A stretch of 32,772 bases of DNA from CAZMUN01 sp964569815 (GTDB lineage Archaea > Iainarchaeota > Iainarchaeia > Iainarchaeales > GCA-2688035), in NCBI GenBank assembly GCA_964569815.1, contig CAZMUN010000010.1:1-32772 (forward strand), written 5' to 3'. The notes beneath the pieces were generated by a model, which did not search any database, had not been told where the DNA came from, and was given only the letters and a program-made list of their open reading frames with translations. A program made the position numbers and the translations under genes. Shown here in pieces: positions 1-6,404 of the stretch (position 1 is the stretch's first letter; each line of letters opens with the position of its first letter).

Positions 1-6
1 GAATAG

Positions 7-1089
7 CTATTTTCCAAAAACTATTTTTTTTGCCTTTGGCAAGGCCTTTTTGGCTTTTGCCTGGTGGCCTTTGAGGAAGCTGTTCAAGTACTCCACAGTA
101 AGCTTTTTGCATTCCCCGCAAAGCCTTTCCCCCGACTTGCATTTTTTAAAAACGTCTTCCAGCTTTTTGTCAGACTCCAAATGAAACAAGTCAAGCTCGT
201 ATTTTTTGCACTTTTCAGGAATGCCGCCAAGCCGCCTTTGCTCTTCAGCCGTGTTGCGGCCGCCGGTGAAACAGTTGCTGATTTTCCTTTTCACCTCTGC
301 TTCTGAATCGTTGAGAAAAATTGCGGTGTCAGGCTGGGACGCAGACATCTTGCTGCCCTCTTTGAGGCCGGACTGGTGCCTGAAGTAAACAAAGCTTGGA
401 ACCTCCAAATCATAGTCAAGCCTTTTTGAAATATCTCGTGTTGCACGGGCATGCGGGTCCTGGTCCAAGCCAATGCCGGTAATTGAAGGCATCTTTCCCT
501 CAAAGCTTGGAAGCTGGCCGTGAAGTATGTCGGCATACTGAAGCAGGTTTGCTGAAACCTTTCCCAAGTCAAGCTGGCCATAAATAGCAGTAAAGGTGTT
601 TGCAGTTATCTTCTTGCTGAGCTCGAAAGCAAAAGAGTAGTATTCCTTTTCACGGTTGCCCTGCACAAAAATGTCTTTTTCTGACAGGCCCAAGGCTAGG
701 GCATCGGCCGCGTTCTTCACAGCCCAGTCTTTTGCATCACCAAGCTTTTCCACCTTCTGCCTGCTGCAGTAGGCATCCAAATCACAAACGCAGAAAAAGT
801 TTTTTGCGCCACACTTTTTGAAGAAAAGGAAAAGGTCTATGTCTGCCTTGTGGCCCAAATGGTATGGCCCGGAAGAGGCAATCCCAGTAATGTTAATGAA
901 AGGCTTTTTATCGCTTATTTTTCGAAAAACTTTTTCAAAGTCACGGTGTGCAATCACAATGTTCCTGCGAAAAAAATGGTGGCCCAGCTTTTTTGCCATG
1001 GATTCAGGAAACTTTGCCAAACCAAATTCTTGGAAAACGTGCTCGTAGTTTGCAACTGCCTTGCTCCCCCAAGGGTCTATTTTTGCCAT
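7..1089 (-). CDS. trpS: Tryptophanyl-tRNA synthetase, archaeal type
   Basis: Class I aminoacyl-tRNA synthetase that charges tRNA-Trp with tryptophan in the cytoplasm. The 360-residue product has the HIGH-type motif PYHLGH at residues 75-80 and the second signature KMSAS at 247-251, with the family block GIGLDQDPHARATRDI at about 205-220. Length fits archaeal/eukaryotic-type TrpRS catalytic cores. A CxxC-like cluster (CKSGERLCGEC) sits near residue 320. The ATG start lies beside an AT-rich promoter shared with the divergent gene at 1153. Identification is firm from the paired signatures; the alternative, TyrRS, is disfavoured by the KMSAS form and the GLDQDPH block. Confidence 0.95.
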   Translation of the reverse strand: MAKIDPWGSKAVANYEHVFQEFGLAKFPESMAKKLGHHFFRRNIVIAHRDFEKVFRKISDKKPFINITGIASSGPYHLGHKADIDLFLFFKKCGAKNFFCVCDLDAYCSRQKVEKLGDAKDWAVKNAADALALGLSEKDIFVQGNREKEYYSFAFELSKKITANTFTAIYGQLDLGKVSANLLQYADILHGQLPSFEGKMPSITGIGLDQDPHARATRDISKRLDYDLEVPSFVYFRHQSGLKEGSKMSASQPDTAIFLNDSEAEVKRKISNCFTGGRNTAEEQRRLGGIPEKCKKYELDLFHLESDKKLEDVFKKCKSGERLCGECKKLTVEYLNSFLKGHQAKAKKALPKAKKIVFGK

Positions 1090-1152
1090 TCTTCCAGCCT
1101 CAAGCTATTAATATTAGTTTCATGTTATTAAATGTTTATAAACGGCGAAGCA
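1090..1152. promoter_or_regulatory. Divergent promoter between trpS and the basic protein gene
   Basis: AT-rich spacer with TATA-like words readable in both directions: TTTATAAA at 1135-1142 and TTATTAAATG at 1125-1134. It is the only non-coding DNA between two divergent starts, so both core promoters must lie here. Exact start sites are not determined. Confidence 0.5.
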
Positions 1153-1674
1153 ATGGGAAAAAAAGCGCAAGCCAAAAAAAAGAAGCCTAGTGTAAGAAGA
1201 GTTAACAGGAAAAACTTTTTTGGGGAAAAGGTTCCGACAGCAAAGCCTGTAAGGGTAACCGTTCCCAAGGAGTTTCTCAAAGTGGTTCGGGGCGGAGTTT
1301 CGGGAACAGAAGCCAATGTCAAGGCATTTGAACAGGCCCAACTACAAAGAATGGTTGCGGACACCCAAAGCCTGCTGAACAGGCATGGCGGAAGGCCAAT
1401 TGCAGGGCTTGCAAGGGACCTTAACCAAAGGGCAAGAAGGGTTGAAGAAACAGGGGCAAGGCCTGTAAGGCAGGCAATCGAATCAGAATACCGAAGAATT
1501 TCCGGAAACAGGCCGCCGGAAGCCATTTTGGAAGAAGCTGGCCGGCTTTCAGCAGAAAGAGGCCGCGAAATTCTCGGAGAAATAAAAAAGCTTGGAATGA
1601 AAAGGCCTTTGTCAAAACACGACTTGGTTGTGTTAAACCAAACAATTAAAGGACTTCCCAACAACAAAAAATAG
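1153..1674 (+). CDS. Small basic hypothetical protein upstream of endA
   Basis: Product of 173 residues if translation starts at the ATG at 1153; an in-frame ATG at 1132 would add seven residues but sits on the TATA-like sequence. The N-terminus is very lysine-rich (MGKKAQAKKKK), followed by a mostly helical charged region with many Arg and Glu. I do not recognise a family. It ends at the TAG immediately before the endonuclease gene, with no spacer, so the two are probably one transcript. The basic tail suggests nucleic-acid binding, which is inference only. Confidence 0.7.
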   Translation: MGKKAQAKKKKPSVRRVNRKNFFGEKVPTAKPVRVTVPKEFLKVVRGGVSGTEANVKAFEQAQLQRMVADTQSLLNRHGGRPIAGLARDLNQRARRVEETGARPVRQAIESEYRRISGNRPPEAILEEAGRLSAERGREILGEIKKLGMKRPLSKHDLVVLNQTIKGLPNNKK

Positions 1675-2193
1675 TTGATTGAAATGTGTCTTTTGGTGAA
1701 AAGCAAGGCAATAGTTGAAACAAAGCGCTTGAAGGACCAGCTTCAGCAAAAAGGCTTTGGAGAAAGAACCGAAGGGGAATATGTCCTGGACTTGTTTGAA
1801 ACCCTTTACCTCAAAGAAAAAAAGAAAATCAAGGTTCGCGACAAGAAAGGGAAAGCGGTTTCAAAAAAAGCACTCATAGCATATTCCGAAAGGCGTGAAA
1901 AAGACTTTTTCACCAAGTACGCGGTCTACCGCGATTTGAGGAACCGCGGGTTCTGCGTTAAAACAGGCTTCAAGTTTGGATTCGATTTCCGCGTTTACCC
2001 CCGCGGAAAAAAGCCAGGCCAGGCCCACACAGAAAAAGTCATTCAAGTGACAAAGCAAGCCGAACGCTTTTCAATGACCGAGTTAAGCAGAATGGTTCGC
2101 TTGGCCGGCAACATAAGAACAAGCCTGGAAATTGCTGTCGTTGACTCGGAAAACGACATCAACTACTACAAGATTGAAAGAATTGTTCCATAG
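1675..2193 (+). CDS. endA: tRNA-splicing endonuclease EndA
   Basis: Cleaves bulge-helix-bulge motifs in precursor tRNAs to release introns. The 172-residue protein has the catalytic triad of the family: Tyr108 in FRVYPRG, His118 in GQAHTEK, and Lys166 in INYYKIER. The length fits the archaeal homodimer/homotetramer subunit rather than the long fused form. The listed start is a TTG abutting the previous stop; the ATG at 1684 would remove only three residues and is a fair alternative. Its substrate is visible in this window: the intron-bearing tRNA at 23176. Confidence 0.93.
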   Translation: MIEMCLLVKSKAIVETKRLKDQLQQKGFGERTEGEYVLDLFETLYLKEKKKIKVRDKKGKAVSKKALIAYSERREKDFFTKYAVYRDLRNRGFCVKTGFKFGFDFRVYPRGKKPGQAHTEKVIQVTKQAERFSMTELSRMVRLAGNIRTSLEIAVVDSENDINYYKIERIVP

Positions 2194-2207
2194 AAAAAAG
2201 ATTTTTG

Positions 2208-2230
2208 GTAAGGGAGCAAAGCCCCCTTAC
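2208..2230. terminator. Bidirectional hairpin terminator between endA and histone
   Basis: GTAAGGGAGC (2208-2217) pairs with GCCCCCTTAC (2221-2230) with one mismatch and an AAA loop. A T-run precedes the stem and an A-run follows it, so transcripts from either side end with hairpin plus U-tract. It lies exactly between two convergent genes. Confidence 0.65.
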
Positions 2231-2250
2231 AAAAAAGAAAAAAACTGGTT

Positions 2251-2427
2251 TTAAAGGTCTGCTGCCCTGACTGTTTTTCTTCCGTTTGCCTGGGCCCTTT
2301 TTGCTGCTTTTGCAACCATTGAACTAACTTCAGCACTTAAAGCGTCAACAAAGTCCCCTGATGTATTGCATCCTGCAGCCTTTACTGCTTCTTTCACTTT
2401 ACTTCCAACAACTAATGAGTCTCCCAT
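2251..2427 (-). CDS. Short histone with truncated alpha-3 helix
   Basis: DNA-binding histone-fold protein of 58 residues. The start at 2427 is chosen because AGGAGGAGT lies just upstream; a longer frame begins at 2481 but has no such site. The sequence has alpha-1 (SKVKEAVKAAG), a long alpha-2 (about residues 23-46), and the histone signature NGRKTVRAADL, but it stops right there: the six to ten residues that complete alpha-3 in canonical HMf-type histones are absent. This matches the alpha-3-truncated histone group known in bacteria and DPANN archaea (Bd0055-like or face-to-face types). A TATA-like CTTTATATTT lies near 2510-2520. Confidence 0.85.
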   Translation of the reverse strand: MGDSLVVGSKVKEAVKAAGCNTSGDFVDALSAEVSSMVAKAAKRAQANGRKTVRAADL

Positions 2428-2642
2428 TGTAAAACTCCTCCTTTTTGCGTTTTTTAATGAGTTTTCGCCATTTTGAGGCAAAATTTCAAAATATTAAAGC
2501 CGGAAAAACAAATATAAAGGCATACCCCCGAAAAGCCCTAAAAAAAGCCTAATTCAGGGAAAAAACAGGGTTTTCAAAGAAAACAGGCGCAGAAGAAATG
2601 ATTAAAAGAAGCAGCCAAACAAGGGCAGATGTTAAATTTAGT

Positions 2643-3275
2643 TCAAGATTTCTTTCTTGCTTTGGCTATTTCTTGCTGTGAAAAACCGGCCTTTCGGATT
2701 TCTGCTGCAGAGTAGCCTGCTTTTGAAAGCTCTTCTGCAGTGTAACCCACTTCACGCAATTCAAGCGCACTGAAGCCATTTGCCCTCAAAGCATTTGCCC
2801 GAACGCCTGCACTTTTCAAAAGAGCTCCTGGCAACGCAGGGTCGTCCATTTTTGGTTTTGCTTTTTTAAGATTTTCCAAAAACCTTTCACTAAACCCTTG
2901 CGCCCTAAAACGCTCGTAACCTTCCGGTTTAAGAGACCTTAAACCATCTGCTGAAAAAACTCTCCAAAGGCCGCGTAAAGTTACACCCAGGCTCATAAGC
3001 TGGTTCAACGAAAAGTTCAACTGATTAAGCGGCTTTGCCCTAAACCCCGGTTTTTCAAGCGTACTGCCTCCCAAAGGCAAACGCTTAGTTCTCAAACATT
3101 CTGGAGAAAAACCCATTGCCTGAAGGCGCCGAGCATTCAAACCTTTTTTGAGGAGAGCTTCAGGGGTTTGGGCAGCATCAACTATTTTTTTGATTTGAGA
3201 ACAACCCATTTTTCCAAAATCTTTTTTAATCCGCCTTTTGCCTGACGACCGCCTTTGCCCAGGTTTTCCTTTCAT
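2643..3275 (-). CDS. Protein of ~10-residue helical repeats
   Basis: A 210-residue product with a strongly basic N-terminus (MKGKPGQRRSSGKRR) followed by degenerate repeats of the form GFSxxELRxA or GYSAAEIRKA. They are clearest near the C-terminus, where about four follow head to tail (residues ~165-205: GFSALELREV, GYTAEELSKA, GYSAAEIRKA, GFSQQEIAKA). Earlier repeats (GLNARRLQAM, GFSPECLR, GFSERFLENL) are more diverged. Such repeats usually form stacked short helices that bind protein partners. There is no signal peptide or membrane segment. No specific function can be assigned. Confidence 0.7.
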   Translation of the reverse strand: MKGKPGQRRSSGKRRIKKDFGKMGCSQIKKIVDAAQTPEALLKKGLNARRLQAMGFSPECLRTKRLPLGGSTLEKPGFRAKPLNQLNFSLNQLMSLGVTLRGLWRVFSADGLRSLKPEGYERFRAQGFSERFLENLKKAKPKMDDPALPGALLKSAGVRANALRANGFSALELREVGYTAEELSKAGYSAAEIRKAGFSQQEIAKARKKS

Positions 3276-3333
3276 AAAAAATAAAATGTGCCAAAATTAT
3301 TAAAAAAAAAGCAAACTTGAAAAAAAAACCAAT

Positions 3334-3374
3334 TGCCTCAGTCCGCCCAACGTCCCTGAAAGATGAAGCTTCAG
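3334..3374 (-). repeat. 41-bp structured element A (after RelE-type toxin)
   Basis: On the minus strand it begins 7 nt after the toxin stop codon. It aligns without gaps to elements B and C. Paired positions (numbered in the element) are 6-10 with 36-40 plus 11 with 35, then 12-14 with 31-33; position 5/41 is unpaired here. It contains GTTGGGC near its 3' side. A T-run follows, so this copy could also act as a terminator. Confidence 0.65.
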
Positions 3375-3381
3375 CCCCAGT

Positions 3382-3654
3382 TTAACGCCTGTAGATGTCG
3401 TCATGATGCTGCAGGTCTTCAAACTTTATTTTACCTTTTTTTTTCTCAAATTTGAAAACAAGCACGAAATGAGACAGGATATGCACTCTCTTGAAATCTT
3501 TCATAACATAGGACAGGTTTTTGTAGTGCTCTATATCCGGGCTTGAACAAATTTCTTCAATCTTCTTAAGAGTAGCTTCATACCTTAGCTTGTCCTTTTT
3601 GGCAAGTTTCTTCAAAATCCGCTTAAGCTTAAGGCTTACCTCAAATTCATGCAT
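3382..3654 (-). CDS. RelE/ParE-superfamily toxin
   Basis: Probable ribosome-dependent mRNA interferase or related toxin of 90 residues. The ATG at 3654 is chosen over a TTG six bases upstream; it overlaps the antitoxin stop by eight bases (ATGCATGA), a classic coupled arrangement. Family-like features: a basic helical N-half (LKRILKKLAKKDKLRYEATL), then strands ending in HFVLVFKFEKKK and a C-terminal IKFEDLQHHDDIYRR, the usual RelE-type tail with conserved His and Tyr. The antitoxin is encoded first in the same unit. Assignment to the superfamily is good; the exact target is unknown. Confidence 0.82.
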   Translation of the reverse strand: MHEFEVSLKLKRILKKLAKKDKLRYEATLKKIEEICSSPDIEHYKNLSYVMKDFKRVHILSHFVLVFKFEKKKGKIKFEDLQHHDDIYRR

Positions 3655-3889
3655 CTTCAAGCTCAGCCCTCAATTTCTTAACGCTTGAAAATTTCTCAAA
3701 CTTGCCTTTATCCACCTTCAGAAGCGCTTCTCGATATTCGGGCCTTAGCTCAGGCTCCAAAAAAGCCTCTTCAAACTTTGAAACAATCAAATTAGCAGCC
3801 TCAGACTTATTGCCCAAGCCATATTTTCCCTTCACAATAGTCAAAATCCTGTCTTGTCGCTCACCAAAATCAACAACAGATTTAGCCAC
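3647..3889 (-). CDS. Antitoxin partner of the RelE-type toxin (DUF2683-like)
   Basis: Product of 80 residues that should neutralise the downstream toxin and repress the pair. The start is placed at the GTG at 3889 because GGTGAT lies four bases upstream and the protein then begins MAKSVVDFGERQDRIL, typical of archaeal DUF2683 antitoxins; a longer TTG start at 3901 is possible. An N-terminal DNA-binding half (KYGLGNKSEAANLIV) is followed by an acidic C-terminal toxin-binding segment. A TATA-like stretch lies at about 3910-3925 and a small inverted repeat at 3902-3912. Confidence 0.78.
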   Translation of the reverse strand: MAKSVVDFGERQDRILTIVKGKYGLGNKSEAANLIVSKFEEAFLEPELRPEYREALLKVDKGKFEKFSSVKKLRAELEDA

Positions 3890-3901
3890 AAAAATCACCA
3901 A

Positions 3902-3912
3902 TATAACTTATA
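3902..3912. promoter_or_regulatory. Inverted repeat at the toxin-antitoxin 1 promoter
   Basis: TATAA-C-TTATA, a perfect palindrome with one-base centre, lies 13 bases upstream of the antitoxin start and next to the TATA-like region. Autoregulated antitoxins commonly bind such sites; here this is inference from position. Confidence 0.35.
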
Positions 3913-3938
3913 ACAAAATATAATAAAAAGATATGTTT

Positions 3939-3979
3939 TGCACCAATCCACCCATCCTACCCGAAAGAGGATGCATTAG
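3939..3979 (-). repeat. 41-bp structured element B (after VapC)
   Basis: Begins 6 nt after the vapC stop on the minus strand. It aligns without gaps to A and C. Pairs 5-10 with 36-41 and 12-14 with 31-33 are kept while bases change: pair 8/38 is A-T here, C-G in C and T-G in A. The core GTTGGGC of A and C is GATGGGT here. Confidence 0.65.
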
Positions 3980-3985
3980 TTCCGG

Positions 3986-4396
3986 CTAAAGAGCGCCTGT
4001 TTCTTCTTTCATTTCGGCTGTAGAGAAAACTTTTAACCGGCCTTGTTTTTTGAATCCTTTGTCATTGCTCCAGATAACAGTGTCTTCTTTGAGGGCACAG
4101 GCAAGATAAAGCCAGTCCTTAGAGTCTTTTATTAGAGAGGCGGCTGCTGGTAAAAAAGGCTTTAATTCTTGGTCGGAAACAAATTTAATCTGAGAAAGCA
4201 ATTTTTGCGAAAGCAGTTTAAATTCCTCATCGCTGCCCCGAAATTTCTTTTGTAAGAAATTACCGTATTTCTGAAATTCAACTAAAAGGAACATTGGAGC
4301 ATAGAGGTTCATTTCCGGCCCAAACCAGATTTTTCTCGTTAGGCCTTTTTTTAGTAAGGCAGAGAAAAGAGTGTTGGCGTCAATTGTTGCCCTCAT
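3986..4396 (-). CDS. vapC: PIN-domain toxin VapC
   Basis: PIN-domain ribonuclease toxin of 136 residues. Acidic active-site residues are visible in order: Asp6 (ATIDANTLFSAL), Glu40 (LLVEFQKYG), Asp91/Asp94 (KDSKDWLYLACAL) and Asp112 (IWSNDKGF), which together coordinate Mg2+ in this fold. The ATG overlaps the antitoxin gene by 17 bases, so translation is probably coupled. It is the second toxin-antitoxin pair of the array and is followed by element B. The target RNA cannot be read from sequence. Confidence 0.88.
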   Translation of the reverse strand: MRATIDANTLFSALLKKGLTRKIWFGPEMNLYAPMFLLVEFQKYGNFLQKKFRGSDEEFKLLSQKLLSQIKFVSDQELKPFLPAAASLIKDSKDWLYLACALKEDTVIWSNDKGFKKQGRLKVFSTAEMKEETGAL

Positions 4397-4622
4397 TCAG
4401 AAGCCTCTCAGCATGCCTTGCAGAATCTTTGGCAACCTTTTTGGACAGGATTTCAACATCTTTTTCAGCAAGCACACTCTTCTGAGCGAGCTTATCGGCT
4501 TCCTCGAAATCCTTCAACTTTCTGTCAATAAGAGCTCTAATTGCATTAGACCACCTTACTTCAGGATGCGCCTTCATCTTACGCCTGGTATCCTCAGTAA
4601 TTGACAAAGTAATATTCGGCAT
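4380..4622 (-). CDS. vapB: VapB-type antitoxin
   Basis: Antitoxin of 80 residues paired with the overlapping PIN toxin. The N-terminus MPNITLSITEDTRRKM followed by a helix with WSNAIRALIDRKL has the ribbon-helix-helix pattern seen in many archaeal VapB proteins. The C-terminal half is a long charged helix (LAEKDVEILSKKVAKDSARH) suited to wrap the toxin. An inverted repeat just upstream (4632-4646) is a likely autoregulatory site. Confidence 0.8.
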   Translation of the reverse strand: MPNITLSITEDTRRKMKAHPEVRWSNAIRALIDRKLKDFEEADKLAQKSVLAEKDVEILSKKVAKDSARHAERLLNEGNN

Positions 4623-4631
4623 AACAAAACC

Positions 4632-4646
4632 ACATAATAGTTATGT
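4632..4646. promoter_or_regulatory. Candidate VapB operator
   Basis: Perfect inverted repeat ACATAA-TAG-TTATGT lying 10 bases before the vapB ATG. Ribbon-helix-helix antitoxins typically bind short palindromes of this kind. Function inferred from position and symmetry. Confidence 0.4.
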
Positions 4647-4673
4647 TTACAAACACATTTTAAATGTTTCCAC

Positions 4674-4714
4674 TGCCTCAGTCTGCCCAACCAACCCGAA
4701 AGACAAGGCATTAG
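4674..4714 (-). repeat. 41-bp structured element C (after the start-less frame)
   Basis: Starts directly after the TAG stop (4715-4717) of the minus-strand frame. It shares most positions with element A in the 3' half (TTGGGC.GACTGAGGCA), while the CTAATGC at its 5' end and the central TCTTTCGGG match B. Stem 5-9/37-41 is TGCCT with AGGCA, then GTCT with AGAC after a small bulge. No T-run follows, so a terminator role does not explain all copies. Confidence 0.65.
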
Positions 4715-5215
4715 CTACATTGATTGTTTCTTTTTTATGAATATAACTTCAGTTCTTGGCTGGTTGCCTTCCTCAGAAATTGTTACCCTCTTAAGGCAAT
4801 TGTTCTTTTTGAAGAATTTTTTCTTCTCTAACTTGGCCATAACATCTGCAACCTTTTTTGATGCACTAAGCACGCCCAATACAAAGAATGGAGAAGCGTT
4901 TCCGTTAGCCTGCGTTTCGCAAAAAGAGACTATGTCATTAATGGCGTGCTCTGTTTTTACAAATTTGGAAGCAGCCTCCCAGTCGCTTACTATTGAATCA
5001 AAGGTTTCCTCAAGCTGTTTTTCCGAGTATCCCTGCGCTTTAAGGTCAAAAACATGCCTCAGAACTGTGGCAAAAAAAGGAGTTGTTGGAAGGTTTGCAA
5101 TTTTAAGCAGTTTGTTGCCGTTGGGCTGCCGGCAAATGTCCAGAAAAAATTTAATGATGCGCTTTGGGACAAAATGGCGCGCAAGCGGTACGCAATTGAA
5201 AGATGGGGGAGTGAG
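4715..5215 (-). pseudogene. Open coding frame without a start codon, unknown protein
   Basis: On the minus strand a 166-codon frame runs from just after a TGA (5216-5218) to a TAG at 4715. It reads as a real protein: for example LDICRQPNGNKLLKIANL, then YSEKQLEETFDSIVSDWEAA, then a basic C-terminus ending VIFIKKKQSM. There is no ATG, GTG or TTG in roughly the first 110 codons, so it is either 5'-truncated, frameshifted, or begins at an unusual codon such as ATT or CTG. I do not recognise the family. It is the third unit of the array, with element C right after its stop. The plus-strand frames in this interval look like its shadows. Confidence 0.55.
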
Positions 5216-5218
5216 TCA

Positions 5219-5543
5219 CAAAAACCACAGATGAGTCGAACGTGAGTCAAATAAATTGCAGGATAGAGCGATTTGGCCGAAAAATGAGGCGAATCAAGAA
5301 GGCTGAGCAAGCTTGTTTGCGTGCAGGGAGCAGCGAAAAAGCACTTTACCCAAAAGCAATGGCCAGCAGGCTTAAAAGAAGCATTAATCAACCGAGAAGC
5401 ATTCCATTTCGCGAGAAAAACCTTGCAGGAGCTTGCCTTCTCCCTGTTAATTATAGGGGTTTCTTAATTTCAGTTTCTTTTTGATTTCTGGTTTGCTGGT
5501 TTTATTAAGGGAATAAAAACTATTGCTTCTTAGATTTATTTGA
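5219..5543. other. Low-information stretch with one possible short ORF
   Basis: Between the start-less frame and the gene at 5544. No element related to A, B or C is seen. A plus-strand GTG frame at 5321-5467 would encode 48 residues (containing QWPAGLKEALINREAFHFAR, amphipathic, with a hydrophobic end), without a clear ribosome site; it could be a gene remnant. Three GAGTC words cluster at 5213-5240. The end of the stretch is AT-rich and probably holds the promoter of the next gene. Confidence 0.3.
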
Positions 5544-5912
5544 ATGGCGATTAAAAGAAGCACAAAGCCGCCTAAAAGGGGCTTGTTGCAGTCCCATAAA
5601 CCCTACCAGGTAATATCTGAAAAAAGGAAGCGCTTACTTATCAACAAAATACAAGCTCGTTTTGCCAGATTGCCTCAGGATGAACGGATTGAAAAATGGA
5701 ACAGTCTCGGAGCAGAATTGGGCAAGCTTAAGCGTGAAATGGCAGATAAAAGACAAAGAATGGGCATGGGCAAGCAGGCAGAAAAAGAGCCTAACGCGTT
5801 CCAAGAAGCAATTGCCAAGGCAATGCAGCCTTATTTTGAGAGAATGTACAGGCTGCAACTGCAGCTTGAGGCATTGGAGCCGCTTTTGTCTGAAAGCTTG
5901 AGGGAAGAGTAG
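5544..5912 (+). CDS. Charged helical hypothetical protein
   Basis: Product of 122 residues, basic at the N-terminus (MAIKRSTKPPKRGLL) and otherwise helical with alternating Lys/Arg and Glu. Two long helices (about residues 25-75 and 85-118) suggest a helical hairpin or coiled coil. No membrane segment and no recognised family. The ATG has no clear Shine-Dalgarno; upstream AT-rich sequence fits a leaderless start. A hairpin overlapping the stop probably ends the transcript. Confidence 0.6.
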   Translation: MAIKRSTKPPKRGLLQSHKPYQVISEKRKRLLINKIQARFARLPQDERIEKWNSLGAELGKLKREMADKRQRMGMGKQAEKEPNAFQEAIAKAMQPYFERMYRLQLQLEALEPLLSESLREE

Positions 5913-5944
5913 CAACCGCTTTCCCTAGGCGGCTGCTTGCTTTT
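5911..5944 (+). terminator. Hairpin terminator after the 5544 gene
   Basis: AGCA-A-CCGC (5911-5919) pairs with GCGG-C-TGCT (5929-5937), followed by TGCTTTTC. The stem begins within the stop codon of the preceding gene. Confidence 0.5.
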
Positions 5945-6048
5945 CATTCCAACCACCTCTTTTTTGTTTGTTTTTTTCGACTAACGGCATTTTCAACGAG
6001 TCTAGCTGTTTTTTCTTCAGGCTTTTTCTTCCGTTTCTGGTTTTTGCT

Positions 6049-6210
6049 TTATTTTGCTGTTTGCAGGCCTTTGTAGCAGTCTAAACACAGTCCTTCTCTG
6101 CCTCTGTCATTCCATGAAACGATTTTTCCTGTCTTGGAGCATTTGTAGCATCTTCCAAGCCATTCGCCTTTCAGTAAAGTCCATTGTAGCCTGTGAAGTG
6201 CTTTAGGCAT
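6049..6210 (-). CDS. Small zinc-ribbon-like protein (two CxxC)
   Basis: Encodes 53 residues, with Cys21-Tyr-Lys-Cys24 and Cys42-Leu-Asp-Cys45 forming a probable single zinc site. The rest is basic and aromatic (HRLQWTLLKGEWLGRCYKC). GAGGTAAGGGGA precedes the ATG as a ribosome site. It overlaps the end of a 22-codon ORF upstream, so translation may be coupled. Small ribbons of this type often bind RNA or act as subunits of larger machines, but no family is recognised. It is too short for standard ORF cut-offs and is easily missed. Confidence 0.65.
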   Translation of the reverse strand: MPKALHRLQWTLLKGEWLGRCYKCSKTGKIVSWNDRGREGLCLDCYKGLQTAK

Positions 6211-6271
6211 TTCCCCTTACCTCTTTTTTATGGACGAGCCATTTGCCTGAAACAAGAACCCACTCACTCAT
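6203..6271 (-). CDS. 22-residue leader-like ORF upstream of the zinc-ribbon gene
   Basis: ATG at 6271 is preceded by GGGGGTTGG, and the frame ends eight bases inside the zinc-ribbon gene. The peptide (MSEWVLVSGKWLVHKKEV and four more residues) contains GKWL, similar to GEWL in the next protein. It may be a translated leader that couples to the downstream start, or a tiny protein in its own right. Support comes from the ribosome site and the overlap only. Confidence 0.4.
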   Translation of the reverse strand: MSEWVLVSGKWLVHKKEVRGNA

Positions 6272-6328
6272 TTTTGCCAACCCCCTTTGCTTTTTTGAGT
6301 ATTGCAAAGCGTTCAATGAACGGAAAAG

Positions 6329-6344
6329 GCATTTATATAAATGC
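6329..6344. promoter_or_regulatory. 16-bp perfect palindrome with TATA core
   Basis: GCATTTATATAAATGC reads the same on both strands and contains a TATA box. It lies 58-73 bases upstream of the 22-codon ORF and is the best promoter/operator candidate for the zinc-ribbon unit. Confidence 0.45.
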
Positions 6345-6404
6345 GCTAAATAAACTATGTAACTAATCAGAATTTTATATAGACTAAAAGCAAATCTTTA
6401 AGAA

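Noticed and set aside
3334..4714. CRISPR array made of the three 41-bp elements
   Set aside because: Spacing is hundreds of bases with genes between, and the copies are too diverged.
3334..4714. Plain intrinsic terminators as the full explanation for elements A-C
   Set aside because: Only A is followed by a good T-run, C has none, and sequence outside the stem is also conserved.
4737..5391. Plus-strand 165-codon frame and minus-strand 110-codon frame
   Set aside because: Compositions are poor; the plus frame is the shadow of a better minus-strand frame, and the minus 110-codon frame is out of register with it.
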